Origin: Acidobacteriaceae bacterium
GTDB lineage: Bacteria; Acidobacteriota; Terriglobia; Terriglobales; Acidobacteriaceae
Direction: 5' to 3'
DNA length: 8,456 bases
NCBI GenBank assembly: GCA_003140705.1
Contig: PLKU01000365.1
Location: 312 to 8,767 of the forward strand
Part shown: positions 1-6,197 of the stretch, in pieces
Layout of the letters: each line of letters begins with the position of its first letter
How positions within the stretch are numbered: the first letter of the stretch is position 1
Translations under genes and position numbers: made by a program
The notes under the pieces: generated by a model
The model's input: the letters and a program-made list of their open reading frames with translations, nothing else
Told to the model about the DNA's origin: nothing
The model's database searches: none

Positions 1-11
1 AACAATTCCAC
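1..11 (-). CDS. secF: Probable start of secF (5' end only, cut by window edge)
   Basis: Only four codons, the last incomplete, lie in the window. On the minus strand a GTG at 11-9 is followed by GAA, TTG and TT, which would read M-E-L-F/L. SecF proteins often begin M-E-(L/F)-F, from memory of the family. A purine-rich AAGGGA at 25-20 sits about 8-9 nt before the GTG, a usable Shine-Dalgarno. The position just after secD on the same strand is where secF is normally found, and SecD and SecF together form the proton-driven accessory complex of SecYEG. The call rests on context and the ribosome-binding site, not on protein homology, so it stays tentative. Confidence 0.45.
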
Positions 12-123
12 TGGTTCTTTCCCTTCCCGTTCTTCCCTGTTCTGGAGGCCTCAGCGGACTCCAGCAATCCTCGTTCTCAGCTGACGATCAACAATGCCGA
101 CCGGGCCGCCCAAGTACCCAGAC
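12..123. other. secD-secF intergenic spacer
   Basis: About 110 bases between the secD stop codon and the presumed secF start. Apart from the purine-rich stretch just before the GTG at 11-9, I see no hairpin followed by a T-run and no clear promoter. Co-transcription of secD and secF is therefore plausible. Confidence 0.4.
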
Positions 124-1743
124 CTAGATCGAAAGCATCTCCCCGGTCTTCAGCTTGTTGACATGCGCATCAAAGATCACCCGCGAGACATACACAGCCG
201 TGAACAGGTTGGCCAACAGACCGATCGTCAGGGTGGTTGCAAATCCCTTTACCGGGCCGGTGCCAAACATGAACAGGATGGCCGCCGAAACGATTGTCGT
301 GACGTGGGTATCCAGAATCGTCGTCCATGCGTGCGCAAATCCCTGGTCCACGGCCGCCGACGGAGCCTTCCCCGCCCGCACCTCTTCTCGGATGCGCTCG
401 AAGATCAGTACGTTGGAGTCAACGCCCATGCCGATGGTCAGAATTACTCCGGCAATACCCGGCAACGTCAGCGTTGCCGTTGAAAAGCCCATGAAGCCAA
501 GCAAGATCACCAAGTTCAAAACCAGCGCCAGGTCGGCATTGATTCCCGAGCCACGGTAGTAGAACAGCATGAACGCCATGACCACCAGGATGCCCACAAT
601 CGCTGCTGTAACGCCCTTCTTGATCGAATCAGCGCCGAGCGACGCGCCCACTGTCCGGTCCTCAAGATAGTTCAATGAGGCCGGCAGCGCTCCGGTGCGC
701 AGCATCTTGGACAGCATGGTGACCTCATCCGGAGTAAAGCTGCCAGTAATCTCACCGGAATCGCGAATGGCGCTTTGGATGGTGGCGACTTCGCGGACGC
801 GTCCGCCCATGACTACGGCCATGCTTTGGCCAACGTTTTTGCTTGTGTAGTCGTAGAACTTGTCGCCTGCTTCATTTGTCAGCGTGAAGCGAACATTCCT
901 GCGCCCGTTTTGATCCGTACTGGGATCGGCGGAGCGAAAATCCTGGCCGCCTACGATGTAGGCTCGCTGCAGCACATACACGCTGTCCGTATCGGAACCG
1001 GTTGCAAGGGTTCCTGAGCCATGCACCAGGATGTCGTCTGGCGGAACAGAAGGCCCAAGGCTGGCCATTGCTTCCTGGTCGTCCTTGTAGGGCCCGCCGA
1101 CAACGGCGTGAATTTCAAGCCTCGCCGTCGACTGAATAATGCTCTTCACCCGGTCAAGATCGCTGATGCCCGGCAACTCAACCAGGATCTGGTTGTCTCC
1201 CAGTCCGTACTGCTGGATCAAAGGTTCGCTCACGCCCAATGTGTCCACGCGGTCGCGAATCGTCTCGATTGCCTGCTCGACGGTCTTCTGCTCAAGTGCC
1301 GTTACCACCGAGGGTTTCATGGTCAGAGTCCAGGTGTTGTCTGCCCCGCCGCCGGCAACGTCGTATTCATTTCCATACTTACTATCGAGCGTGGAGCGTA
1401 CCGTTGTGGCCTGGGCCTGCGTCGTACCCTCGATGCGGATTGTTTGCGGCTGTTTGGTTGGATCCGGTTTGAAAACCTGGGTAAAGCTCAGGTTTGCGCC
1501 CTTGAGAGCCTGCTCGATCTGCCCCGCGGTGTTGTCCGTTTCAGCGCTCACAGCCTCCGACACCACCACCTCCAAAATCAGGTGGACGCCGCCGCGCAGA
1601 TCCAATCCAAGATGAATCCGCTGACTCACGGCATTTAACAAGGCGGTGCCGCTTACTCCTGATGGCACGCCGATAATGCCGTATCCGCAAACCAAAAGGA
1701 CTGCAACAATCAGGACTACTTTGTTCTGGAGATTCTTCTTCAT
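124..1743 (-). CDS. secD: Protein translocase subunit SecD
   Basis: SecD is an inner-membrane RND-like protein that, with SecF, uses the proton gradient to help pull preproteins through SecYEG. The 539-residue length is normal for a stand-alone SecD. One membrane segment lies at about residues 8-28, followed by the hallmark motif LGLDLRGG at 45-52. A large periplasmic domain runs to about 370, with a conserved stretch around TIRDRVDTLGVSEP (161-174). Five more membrane segments fall between about 377 and 522. The fourth segment carries GMGVDSNVLIFERIREE (438-454), whose Asp442 matches the proton-relay aspartate known in SecD. The ATG is preceded by a weak CGGGA-type ribosome-binding site. The gene follows yajC by about 91 bp on the same strand, the common yajC-secD-secF order. 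Nothing looks damaged. Confidence 0.97.
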   Translation of the reverse strand: MKKNLQNKVVLIVAVLLVCGYGIIGVPSGVSGTALLNAVSQRIHLGLDLRGGVHLILEVVVSEAVSAETDNTAGQIEQALKGANLSFTQVFKPDPTKQPQTIRIEGTTQAQATTVRSTLDSKYGNEYDVAGGGADNTWTLTMKPSVVTALEQKTVEQAIETIRDRVDTLGVSEPLIQQYGLGDNQILVELPGISDLDRVKSIIQSTARLEIHAVVGGPYKDDQEAMASLGPSVPPDDILVHGSGTLATGSDTDSVYVLQRAYIVGGQDFRSADPSTDQNGRRNVRFTLTNEAGDKFYDYTSKNVGQSMAVVMGGRVREVATIQSAIRDSGEITGSFTPDEVTMLSKMLRTGALPASLNYLEDRTVGASLGADSIKKGVTAAIVGILVVMAFMLFYYRGSGINADLALVLNLVILLGFMGFSTATLTLPGIAGVILTIGMGVDSNVLIFERIREEVRAGKAPSAAVDQGFAHAWTTILDTHVTTIVSAAILFMFGTGPVKGFATTLTIGLLANLFTAVYVSRVIFDAHVNKLKTGEMLSI

Positions 1744-1834
1744 CGTCCCGTTTCTCTAGTTCAAATCGGTATTTCTGAAATGTGGGTACCGCATCCTCCG
1801 CGCCTGTTGTGGTGCAAGGGATAAAAAACAGAAT

Positions 1835-2164
1835 CTATGAGCCCGAAGGCCCCTCTTGCGTTACCGAAGCAATCGCGCTCTTGGCTACTTCAAGCTTGAT
1901 GTTGTCTGGGGCCACGCGAATGACGATTACATCATCTTTGATGGAAAGGATAATTCCGCGGATGCCTCCCGCGGTGGTCACCCGATCCCCGGCCTTGATG
2001 CCGCCCAGCATCGCCTGCCATTCTTTTTGCCTCTTTTGCTGGGGGCGGATCATTACCAGGTAAAGAACCGGAATCAAAAGCAAGGGGAGAAGCATTGGAA
2101 GGCTGCTTCCACCCGCTCCGGCGGGCAAACCCGCCAATACTGCAAAACCTGTCGCCACGATCAT
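1835..2164 (-). CDS. yajC: Preprotein translocase subunit YajC
   Basis: YajC is a small single-span inner-membrane protein that co-purifies with SecDF-SecYEG. The 109 residues show a short N-terminus, one hydrophobic segment at about 22-39, and then the family signature IRPQQKRQKEWQAML (39-53). A soluble domain with GGIKAGDRVTTAGGIRG (54-70) and the DNIKLEV strand (87-93) follows. Two starts compete. The ATG at 2164 has AAGGG 10 nt upstream (2179-2175) but also an AAAGG directly touching it. A GTG two codons later (2158-2156) has that same AAAGG at a better 6-nt spacing. The protein differs by only two residues, so function is unaffected. It is the first gene of the visible sec operon, and secD follows at a 91-bp gap. 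The tgt gene that often precedes yajC is not seen here. Confidence 0.95.
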   Translation of the reverse strand: MIVATGFAVLAGLPAGAGGSSLPMLLPLLLIPVLYLVMIRPQQKRQKEWQAMLGGIKAGDRVTTAGGIRGIILSIKDDVIVIRVAPDNIKLEVAKSAIASVTQEGPSGS

Positions 2165-2446
2165 CCTTTACTCACCCTTGGCCGCACAACCGCCGCTGCC
2201 GTTCAGGGCAAAGGCAAACCCGGCTCTGAACCGGATGCCTGCAAGAAAATTTGTCTCCGGGAAAGAACTTTGCTTGATCCAGGCCGATGAACACGCCCGG
2301 CCCAGGCTCAAGCCAGAATCTGCGTCAGGTTCCGAGAAAGGCGCCCTTGTTGCCGCAGGCCGTTCGGGTCTGGAATCCAATTTCCCGCTCGCGCCCATCC
2401 CTGAAACTCAACAGCCGTCTGCTTCCTGTTCGACACAGCCTTCCTC

Positions 2447-2477
2447 TTGAACTCCCAATCAGGTTGAACTCCCAATC
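2447..2477. repeat. 14-bp tandem direct repeat
   Basis: TTGAACTCCCAATC occurs twice without mismatch, at 2447-2460 and 2464-2477, separated by three bases (period 17). It lies immediately before the GCTCATT inverted repeats. It could be a slippage duplication or a pair of protein-binding sites. The sequence does not decide. Confidence 0.85.
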
Positions 2478-2481
2478 CAGA

Positions 2482-2526
2482 GCTCATTGTTCAGAATGAG
2501 CGCGGCTCAGAAAGTGCTCATTCTGA
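2482..2526. repeat. Alternating inverted repeats GCTCATT / AATGAGC / GCTCATT
   Basis: An 11-bp perfect inverted repeat pairs TCAGAATGAGC (2491-2501) with GCTCATTCTGA (2516-2526) across a 14-base loop. A second perfect 7-bp repeat pairs GCTCATT (2482-2488) with the same AATGAGC (2495-2501) across six bases. The two hairpins share one arm, so in RNA only one can form at a time. In DNA the same layout is three half-sites for a dimeric regulator. No T-run follows on either strand, which argues against a simple rho-independent terminator. It lies about 320-360 bp upstream of yajC. Confidence 0.8.
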
Positions 2527-2599
2527 CCGGATTCCAAAAAGAATGCCTACAAGATAAGATACGCGCGCACGTTGCTGTGTCAAGGTAAACCACGCCTGG

Positions 2600-2626
2600 G
2601 GGTGTGCGACCTGAGAATGAGAAATC
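2600..2626 (+). repeat. Left terminal inverted repeat of the IS
   Basis: Begins GGGTGTGCGAC and continues CTGAGAATGAGAAATC. It matches the complement of the right end at 10 of the first 11 positions and then more loosely. The outermost base is not certain. Confidence 0.7.
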
Positions 2627-2641
2627 GGCACCTTCTTTTTT

Positions 2642-2669
2642 TTGTGTCCATTAACCGAGCGTATATAGT
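2642..2669 (+). promoter_or_regulatory. Possible sigma-70 promoter of the IS
   Basis: TTGTGT (2642-2647) and TATAGT (2664-2669) are separated by 16 bases, an acceptable -35/-10 pair. Transcription would then start near 2676, within the right arm of the palindrome at 2651-2681. This is by eye only, and the -35 box is a partial match. Confidence 0.4.
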
Positions 2670-2681
2670 ACGCTCGGTTAA
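2651..2681. promoter_or_regulatory. 31-bp palindrome abutting the transposase RBS
   Basis: TTAACCGAGCGTA (2651-2663) and TACGCTCGGTTAA (2669-2681) are perfect 13-bp complements around a 5-base centre. The right arm ends inside the strong AAGGAGG Shine-Dalgarno (2680-2686) of the ORF that starts at 2692. As DNA it could be an operator. As RNA it would make a stable hairpin next to the ribosome-binding site, but only in transcripts that begin upstream of it. Confidence 0.85.
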
Positions 2682-2691
2682 GGAGGAGCTC

Positions 2692-3090
2692 ATGCCTGAT
2701 TCACTCGCCGATCTGGAACGACAACGGGCCGCCGTCCTGCGGCAGATTTCTGAACTGGAAGATTTTCGCGCCGGGTCGATTACCGGGACTGGTGGTCGCT
2801 GTGGTAATCCGGGTTGCCATTGCCACCGTCCCGATGATCCGGGCCACCGTCCACATCCGCGGTTGACCTATAAGGTGAATGGCAAGACGGTTACCGAAAG
2901 CTTCGCCACGCCTGCCGAGCAGCGCAAGGCCGAACGGGAGATTGAGGTCTTTCGCCGCTATCGGCAACTGGAGCGGTCCTTTGTCGAGGTCAATGAAAGG
3001 ATCTGTCGCGCCCGACCAGTGAAGGATGCGCTCACAGCAGAGGAAAAAAAACGGCCGAGGCGATCCATGCAGAGGTCGCGCGCGAAGTAA
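2692..3090 (+). CDS. First ORF of the ISKra4-type element (Cys-rich N-terminal part)
   Basis: A 132-residue protein starting at ATG 2692, chosen because AAGGAGG lies 5 nt upstream; the frame is open further upstream but that part crosses the IS end and palindrome. Residues 1-28 are an amphipathic, probably helical segment. Residues 37-45 carry CGNPGCHCH, a compact Cys/His cluster that could bind metal, followed by GHRPHPRLTYKVNGKTVTES (51-70). This resembles the small domain of unknown function (DUF6788-like) found beside or fused to IS transposases. The second half is a charged helix. The frame closes only 12 codons after an A8 run at 3044-3051, and a -1 slip there joins it to the transposase. 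It is therefore probably both a short product and the N-terminus of a fusion of about 571 residues. Its exact role in transposition is unknown to me. Confidence 0.8.
   Translation: MPDSLADLERQRAAVLRQISELEDFRAGSITGTGGRCGNPGCHCHRPDDPGHRPHPRLTYKVNGKTVTESFATPAEQRKAEREIEVFRRYRQLERSFVEVNERICRARPVKDALTAEEKKRPRRSMQRSRAK
3045..3079 (+). promoter_or_regulatory. Probable programmed -1 frameshift signal
   Basis: The heptamer A-AAA-AAA (3045-3051) is in the right register for a tandem -1 slip in the first ORF, whose codons are AAA 3046-3048 and AAA 3049-3051. After an 8-nt spacer, GCGATC (3060-3065) can pair with GGTCGC (3074-3079), including one G-U pair, around an 8-base loop. Slippage enters the frame that reads T-A-E-A-I-H-A-E-V and continues without a stop into the transposase. 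Confidence 0.65.
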
Positions 3091-3098
3091 CCACACTG

Positions 3099-4406
3099 TT
3101 GAGCCGTATCTTCGCCGAGCGGAAGCAGACCGGCGGCCTCGATCTGGAGGCGGTGGAGATGGGCTTTCGCGCCGCCTTGCATCAGGCCGGAGCGGCGGCT
3201 CTCACGCAGTTGTTGCAATTTGCCGTGCCAGCCGCCGACCAGCGCAGCATTCCGTGCCCATGCGGCCATCAGGCACATTACCGCGAACTGCGCTCACGAC
3301 GGCTTCTCACCGCCTTGGGCGAGGTGGAACTGTCGCGTCCCTACTATTTGTGCCCGCATTGTCATCAAGGACAGTTTCCGGCCGACGTGGAACTGGATAT
3401 CGAGAACATGAAGTTCTCGCCCGGGGTGCGCCGTATGCACGCTCTGGTGGGCCAGGATGCTCCCTTCGATCATGGCCGCGAACAGATGAAAGTTCTGGCC
3501 GGACTGGAGGTGACTACCAAGTCTGTGGAGCGCACCGCAGAAGCGATTGGAGAGGATATCGCTCAGCGTGAGCGCGAGGAGATCGAGAAAGCGATCCAGC
3601 TGGATCTTTCCGTTGTCCTCGGCAAGCCGATTCCGGTTCTCTATGTGGAGATGGATGGGACCGGAGTGCCGGTGGTCAAGAAGGAAACTGTAGGCCGCCA
3701 AGGCAAGACAGACGGTCAGCCCGCCCATACGCGGGAGGTCAAGCTGGGATGTGTGTTCACCCAAACCACGTACGACAAGGAGGGCTTCCCCATCCGCGAT
3801 CCGGATTCGACTACCTACACCGGAGCCATCGAGACGGCGGAAGAGTTTGGCAAACGAATCTACCTCGAAGCCTATCAGCGCGGCTGGGAGCACGCGGCAA
3901 AGAAAGTCGTCCTAGCCGATGGCGCCGAATGGATCTGGAATCTAGCCGATCTGCACTTCTCCGGCGCGATTCAAATCGTCGATCTCTATCACGCCCGGCA
4001 ACACCTGTGGGAGTTGGCGCGTAAATTGCACCCCAATGATGCAATGAAGCAGAAGGCGTGGATGAAAAAGCACCAGCGGCTTCTGGACAAGGGGAAAATC
4101 GAAAAACTGGTCCTCTCCCTCCGTTCCATCGCATCAACCAATCCCGAAGTCATCGAGAAGTTGCGCATCGAAGCCGCCTACTTTGAGAGAAATGCCGAAC
4201 GCATGCGCTACCCCAAGTTTCGTCACCAGCACCTGTTTGTTGGCTCCGGCGTCATCGAAGCCGGGTGCAAGACCGTAATCGGTTCCCGGCTCAAGCAATC
4301 CGGCATGTTCTGGACTGTCCGCGGGGCCAATGCTATCGTTGCCCTCCGCTGCTGCCATCTCAACCGACAATTTGAGGATTATTGGGAGGACCGGCGTGCC
4401 GCTTGA
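3099..4406 (+). CDS. ISKra4-family DDE transposase
   Basis: The catalytic ORF of the insertion sequence. From TTG 3099 it is 435 residues, but this frame is open back to the A8 run at 3044-3051. The TTG has no Shine-Dalgarno, so translation by frameshift from the first ORF is more likely than independent initiation. An N-terminal zinc-ribbon-like segment has CPC at 53-55 and CPHC at 85-88. The transposase core follows, with VEMDGTGVPVV (183-193, Asp186), VLADGAEWIW (271-280, Asp274) and a C-terminal GSGVIEAGCKTVIGSRLKQS (382-401, Glu387). These fit a DDE catalytic triad. VDLYHARQHLWE (294-305) is also typical of the family as I recall it. The protein cuts and rejoins the element's ends in the cytoplasm. 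It ends within the right inverted repeat. No internal stop or missing motif is seen. Confidence 0.93.
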   Translation: MSRIFAERKQTGGLDLEAVEMGFRAALHQAGAAALTQLLQFAVPAADQRSIPCPCGHQAHYRELRSRRLLTALGEVELSRPYYLCPHCHQGQFPADVELDIENMKFSPGVRRMHALVGQDAPFDHGREQMKVLAGLEVTTKSVERTAEAIGEDIAQREREEIEKAIQLDLSVVLGKPIPVLYVEMDGTGVPVVKKETVGRQGKTDGQPAHTREVKLGCVFTQTTYDKEGFPIRDPDSTTYTGAIETAEEFGKRIYLEAYQRGWEHAAKKVVLADGAEWIWNLADLHFSGAIQIVDLYHARQHLWELARKLHPNDAMKQKAWMKKHQRLLDKGKIEKLVLSLRSIASTNPEVIEKLRIEAAYFERNAERMRYPKFRHQHLFVGSGVIEAGCKTVIGSRLKQSGMFWTVRGANAIVALRCCHLNRQFEDYWEDRRAA

Positions 4407-4429
4407 TTCCATTTCTATGTCGCCCACCC
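4405..4429 (-). repeat. Right terminal inverted repeat of the IS
   Basis: Read on the minus strand from 4429, this begins GGGTGGGCGAC and continues ATAGAAATGGAATC. It pairs with the left end at 2600-2626. It overlaps the TGA of the transposase (4404-4406). Confidence 0.7.
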
Positions 4430-4543
4430 TGGGCTCAAAGCTGCGCCAGAGCGCACGGAGCGGAGTCGCAGGGGCGGGTGCCGGCGAAACAGAACCCAGC
4501 CGAGACCATCAAAGGAATGGGCAGTCTGACGGCTGGGCAGTTT

Positions 4544-5083
4544 CTATGCTGAGCGACGGCGACCCGTGGCTGCGTCGCGCACCGCACCGGAAAAGAGCAT
4601 GCGATGCATCGAGCCCAGATGCGGGAGCAACGAGGCAACCTCGGCGAGGAATGGATCGGCCAGAATGGCGGCCACTTCTTCGTCGCGGCGGCTGCGGGAG
4701 TCGCGAACAAGCTGGCAGAGGTCCACCTCGAGAGCCGAGGCGAGGCGTTCCAGCGAGCCCAGTGTGGGGATCGCCTTGCCATTTTCGATCTTGGAGATGT
4801 AGGTACGGGGCACCTGCATGCGTCCCGCCAGCTGGCGCTGGCTGAGGTGGCGTGCCTTGCGGATATCGCGCACCTGCCCAGCAACCTGCAATCCAGCCTC
4901 GGCCGAAGCTGGTGCGGTTGGCTGGCTGGCCACCAACTGCGGCGCCAGCTGCACAGGCTCCTCGACATCCAGGGGCTTGTGGCATTTTCTGCAAAGGGCG
5001 TTGAGGGTTCTGAATTGAACCAGACTGCAGTTGTCACAGCGGACTACTTCGCGCGTTTCCACGCTCACTAGAGTGTTAGCCAT
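4544..5083 (-). CDS. Zinc-ribbon plus XRE-type helix-turn-helix regulator
   Basis: A probable cytoplasmic DNA-binding regulator of 179 residues. Residues 16-34 hold CDNC and CRKC, a four-cysteine pattern that should bind zinc. A Pro/Ala/Gln-rich linker covers about 41-66. Residues 70-126 form a Cro/CI-type helix-turn-helix with IRKARHLSQRQLAGRMQVPR (74-93) and YISKIENGKAIPTLGSLERL (94-113), the classic XRE pattern. The C-terminal 50 residues are helical, with no known motif. I chose ATG 5083 because the zinc motif follows directly. ATG 5167 and TTG 5176 are in-frame alternatives, and none has a good Shine-Dalgarno. A TTGACA at 5176-5171 (minus) looks like a -35 box and argues against the longest form. 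Targets are unknown. An 18-bp dyad at 5184-5201 may be its own operator. Confidence 0.85.
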   Translation of the reverse strand: MANTLVSVETREVVRCDNCSLVQFRTLNALCRKCHKPLDVEEPVQLAPQLVASQPTAPASAEAGLQVAGQVRDIRKARHLSQRQLAGRMQVPRTYISKIENGKAIPTLGSLERLASALEVDLCQLVRDSRSRRDEEVAAILADPFLAEVASLLPHLGSMHRMLFSGAVRDAATGRRRSA

Positions 5084-5116
5084 CAGCCGTTTGCGGAGTG
5101 CCAGAGCAGGAACTCC

Positions 5117-5136
5117 GTGGTGCTTTTTTGCACCGC
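5117..5136 (-). promoter_or_regulatory. Hairpin in the regulator's leader
   Basis: On the plus strand GGTGC (5119-5123) and GCACC (5130-5134) pair perfectly around six Ts, and one G-T and one G-C pair extend the stem. In the regulator's mRNA this is a stem with an A6 loop 34 bases before ATG 5083. If a longer start is used it falls within coding sequence instead. No function can be assigned from sequence. Confidence 0.5.
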
Positions 5137-5170
5137 GATATGCAGTACTGTCGGGGAAGTGAACCATAAT

Positions 5171-5201
5171 TGTCAAGTGGAAACTTAGGCTCTATCCTAA
5201 G
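5171..5201 (-). promoter_or_regulatory. Putative -35 box and palindromic operator of the XRE regulator
   Basis: CTTAGG (5184-5189) and CCTAAG (5196-5201) are a perfect dyad with a 6-base centre. On the minus strand a consensus TTGACA (5176-5171) follows 7 bases downstream of it. I could not find a good -10 at 16-18 bp. Small XRE regulators commonly bind dyads next to their own promoter, so autoregulation is a reasonable guess. The dyad lies between this gene and the divergent HD-domain gene and could serve both. Confidence 0.4.
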
Positions 5202-5343
5202 ATTTCCCCATCATACCCTGAAAACCCGGAAGAAACACGAACCAAATTGTGCAACATGGAGAGAAAATAAAATGTTTTGTGACTCAAACGAGCAGGATGC
5301 GAGCGGCGCTGCCAGTTTGGGACCGGGTACAGCCAAGGGGGCT

Positions 5344-5931
5344 TTGGACGGTCAAAGGCCTGGGCGTTGCTTACCGAATGGACCCAAAGCGAGAGTCTGC
5401 GCAGACACGCGCTGGCGGTGGAAGCGCGCGTGACAGCTTGCGGCGAGGCGGAGGCCGACCGGCTGGGGCTGACCGGCGCAGAGCGCGCAGCGGAGCGTTC
5501 AGCCATGATCGAGTTGTATGCGACGACTGCCCTGCTCCACGACTTTGACTACGAGCGCCACCCAACACCGGCGGAGCATCCTTTTGTCGGGGTCAAAGAA
5601 CTGGAGCGTCTGGGATGGCCGATCGGGGTGCGGACGGCCATCCTGGGCCACGCTCGATACTCCGGCGTGCCGCGCGTGACGCATCTGGACAAGTCGCTGT
5701 TTGCCTGCTATGAACTATCCGGTTTTTTGACTGCATGTGCCCTGGTGAAGCCGAGCAGGGCCATTTCGGATGTCGAAGCAGCAAGTGTACGAAAAAATGA
5801 AGGATAAAGCGTTCGTGCGGGGAGTCAATCGGGAGGATGTCATCCAGGGGGCATGTGAGCTAGATGTTTCCCTGCACGAACATATTTCAATCTGTTTGGC
5901 AGTGATTAAGAAATGTGCTAATGACCTTTAG
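5344..5931 (+). pseudogene. Broken HD-domain hydrolase gene
   Basis: This was an HD-superfamily metal-dependent phosphohydrolase, a cytoplasmic protein of roughly 190 residues. Conserved parts read in the 5367 frame include AWALLTEWTQSESLRRHALA, then TALLHDFDYERH (His-Asp codons at 5538-5543), AILGHARYSGVP, and LVKPSRAISDVEAASV. The frame then stops at 5805-5807. The expected tail, KMKDKAFVRGVNREDVIQGA onward, continues in another frame from the six-A run at 5792-5797 to a TAG at 5929-5931. One base fewer or two more in the run would restore it. There is no proper start in frame. TTG 5344 has AAGGGGG nearby but lies in a different frame, and the in-frame TTG 5367 is too far inside. The aspartate I expect in FA-x-D-ELSGF is a tyrosine (TAT, 5709-5711). 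Three independent defects favour decay over a single sequencing error. The native substrate of this group is not known to me. Confidence 0.75.
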
Positions 5932-6197
5932 TTGTAGGTTTTATTGAGAGGAAAATCGCAATTTCCGAGGTCAAGGTGGGGAAGGCCGGTTTGGCGCTAA
6001 AGTGGCATTGTTGCTGGCAAGATTGGAAGTTAAAATTACGGAAGTTACGGCGACAGATTGTTGGCAATCCTATTGCAGCCTACTCGAACGGTGAAGTGGC
6101 ACAATATTTCGTTTACTCCTTGGTTAACGCGATGTTTGGAATCTCAGCAATCAAATCCGGGAAGAAATCTGCGGGGAAGCAGAGCAGCGCGTACGCG

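Larger units (their letters stand above)
2165..2600. other. Gene-poor region upstream of yajC
   Basis: About 435 bases between yajC and the insertion sequence. Short open frames occur on both strands (for example minus 2398-2168 and plus 2178-2450). They have low-complexity, Pro/Ser/Ala-rich or otherwise unfamiliar translations and no convincing ribosome-binding site, so I do not call them genes. The left two thirds show no structure I recognise. The right third holds a 14-bp direct repeat and a set of inverted repeats listed separately. The sec operon promoter probably lies here, but I could not pick a convincing -35/-10 pair. Confidence 0.6.
2601..4428 (+). mobile_element. Insertion sequence, ISKra4 type, about 1.83 kb
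   Basis: The element is defined by imperfect terminal inverted repeats around a two-ORF transposase module. The left end reads GGGTGTGCGAC from 2600. The right end, read on the minus strand from 4429, is GGGTGGGCGAC (10 of 11 identical), and weaker similarity continues inward for about 15 bases on both sides. The right repeat overlaps the transposase stop codon. CCTGGG occurs directly outside both ends (2595-2600 and 4428-4433) and may be a short target duplication. It overlaps the GC-rich tips of the repeats, so the exact boundary is uncertain by one to three bases. The element is inserted between yajC and the XRE-type regulator gene, and no host gene is visibly split. Both ORFs look intact, so it may be active or recently arrived. 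Confidence 0.85.

Noticed and set aside
94..1638. Several plus-strand open frames opposite secD
   Set aside because: They lie antisense to a full, motif-complete SecD and have unfamiliar, Arg/His-rich or otherwise atypical translations.
2168..2450. Short open frames on both strands upstream of yajC
   Set aside because: They have low-complexity sequence, no ribosome-binding site and no recognisable motif. The minus-strand one ends 3 bases before the yajC ATG, overlapping its upstream region.
2636..2643. T8 run inside the IS as a terminator
   Set aside because: No GC-rich stem precedes it. It is more likely leader sequence before the IS promoter.
2701..4427. Minus-strand open frames opposite the transposase ORFs, such as 3893-3294
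   Set aside because: They are shadows of the strongly supported plus-strand transposase reading frames.
4435..5071. Alternative frames on both strands across the XRE regulator
   Set aside because: Their translations are biased and motif-free, while the chosen frame has both a Cys4 ribbon and a clean helix-turn-helix.
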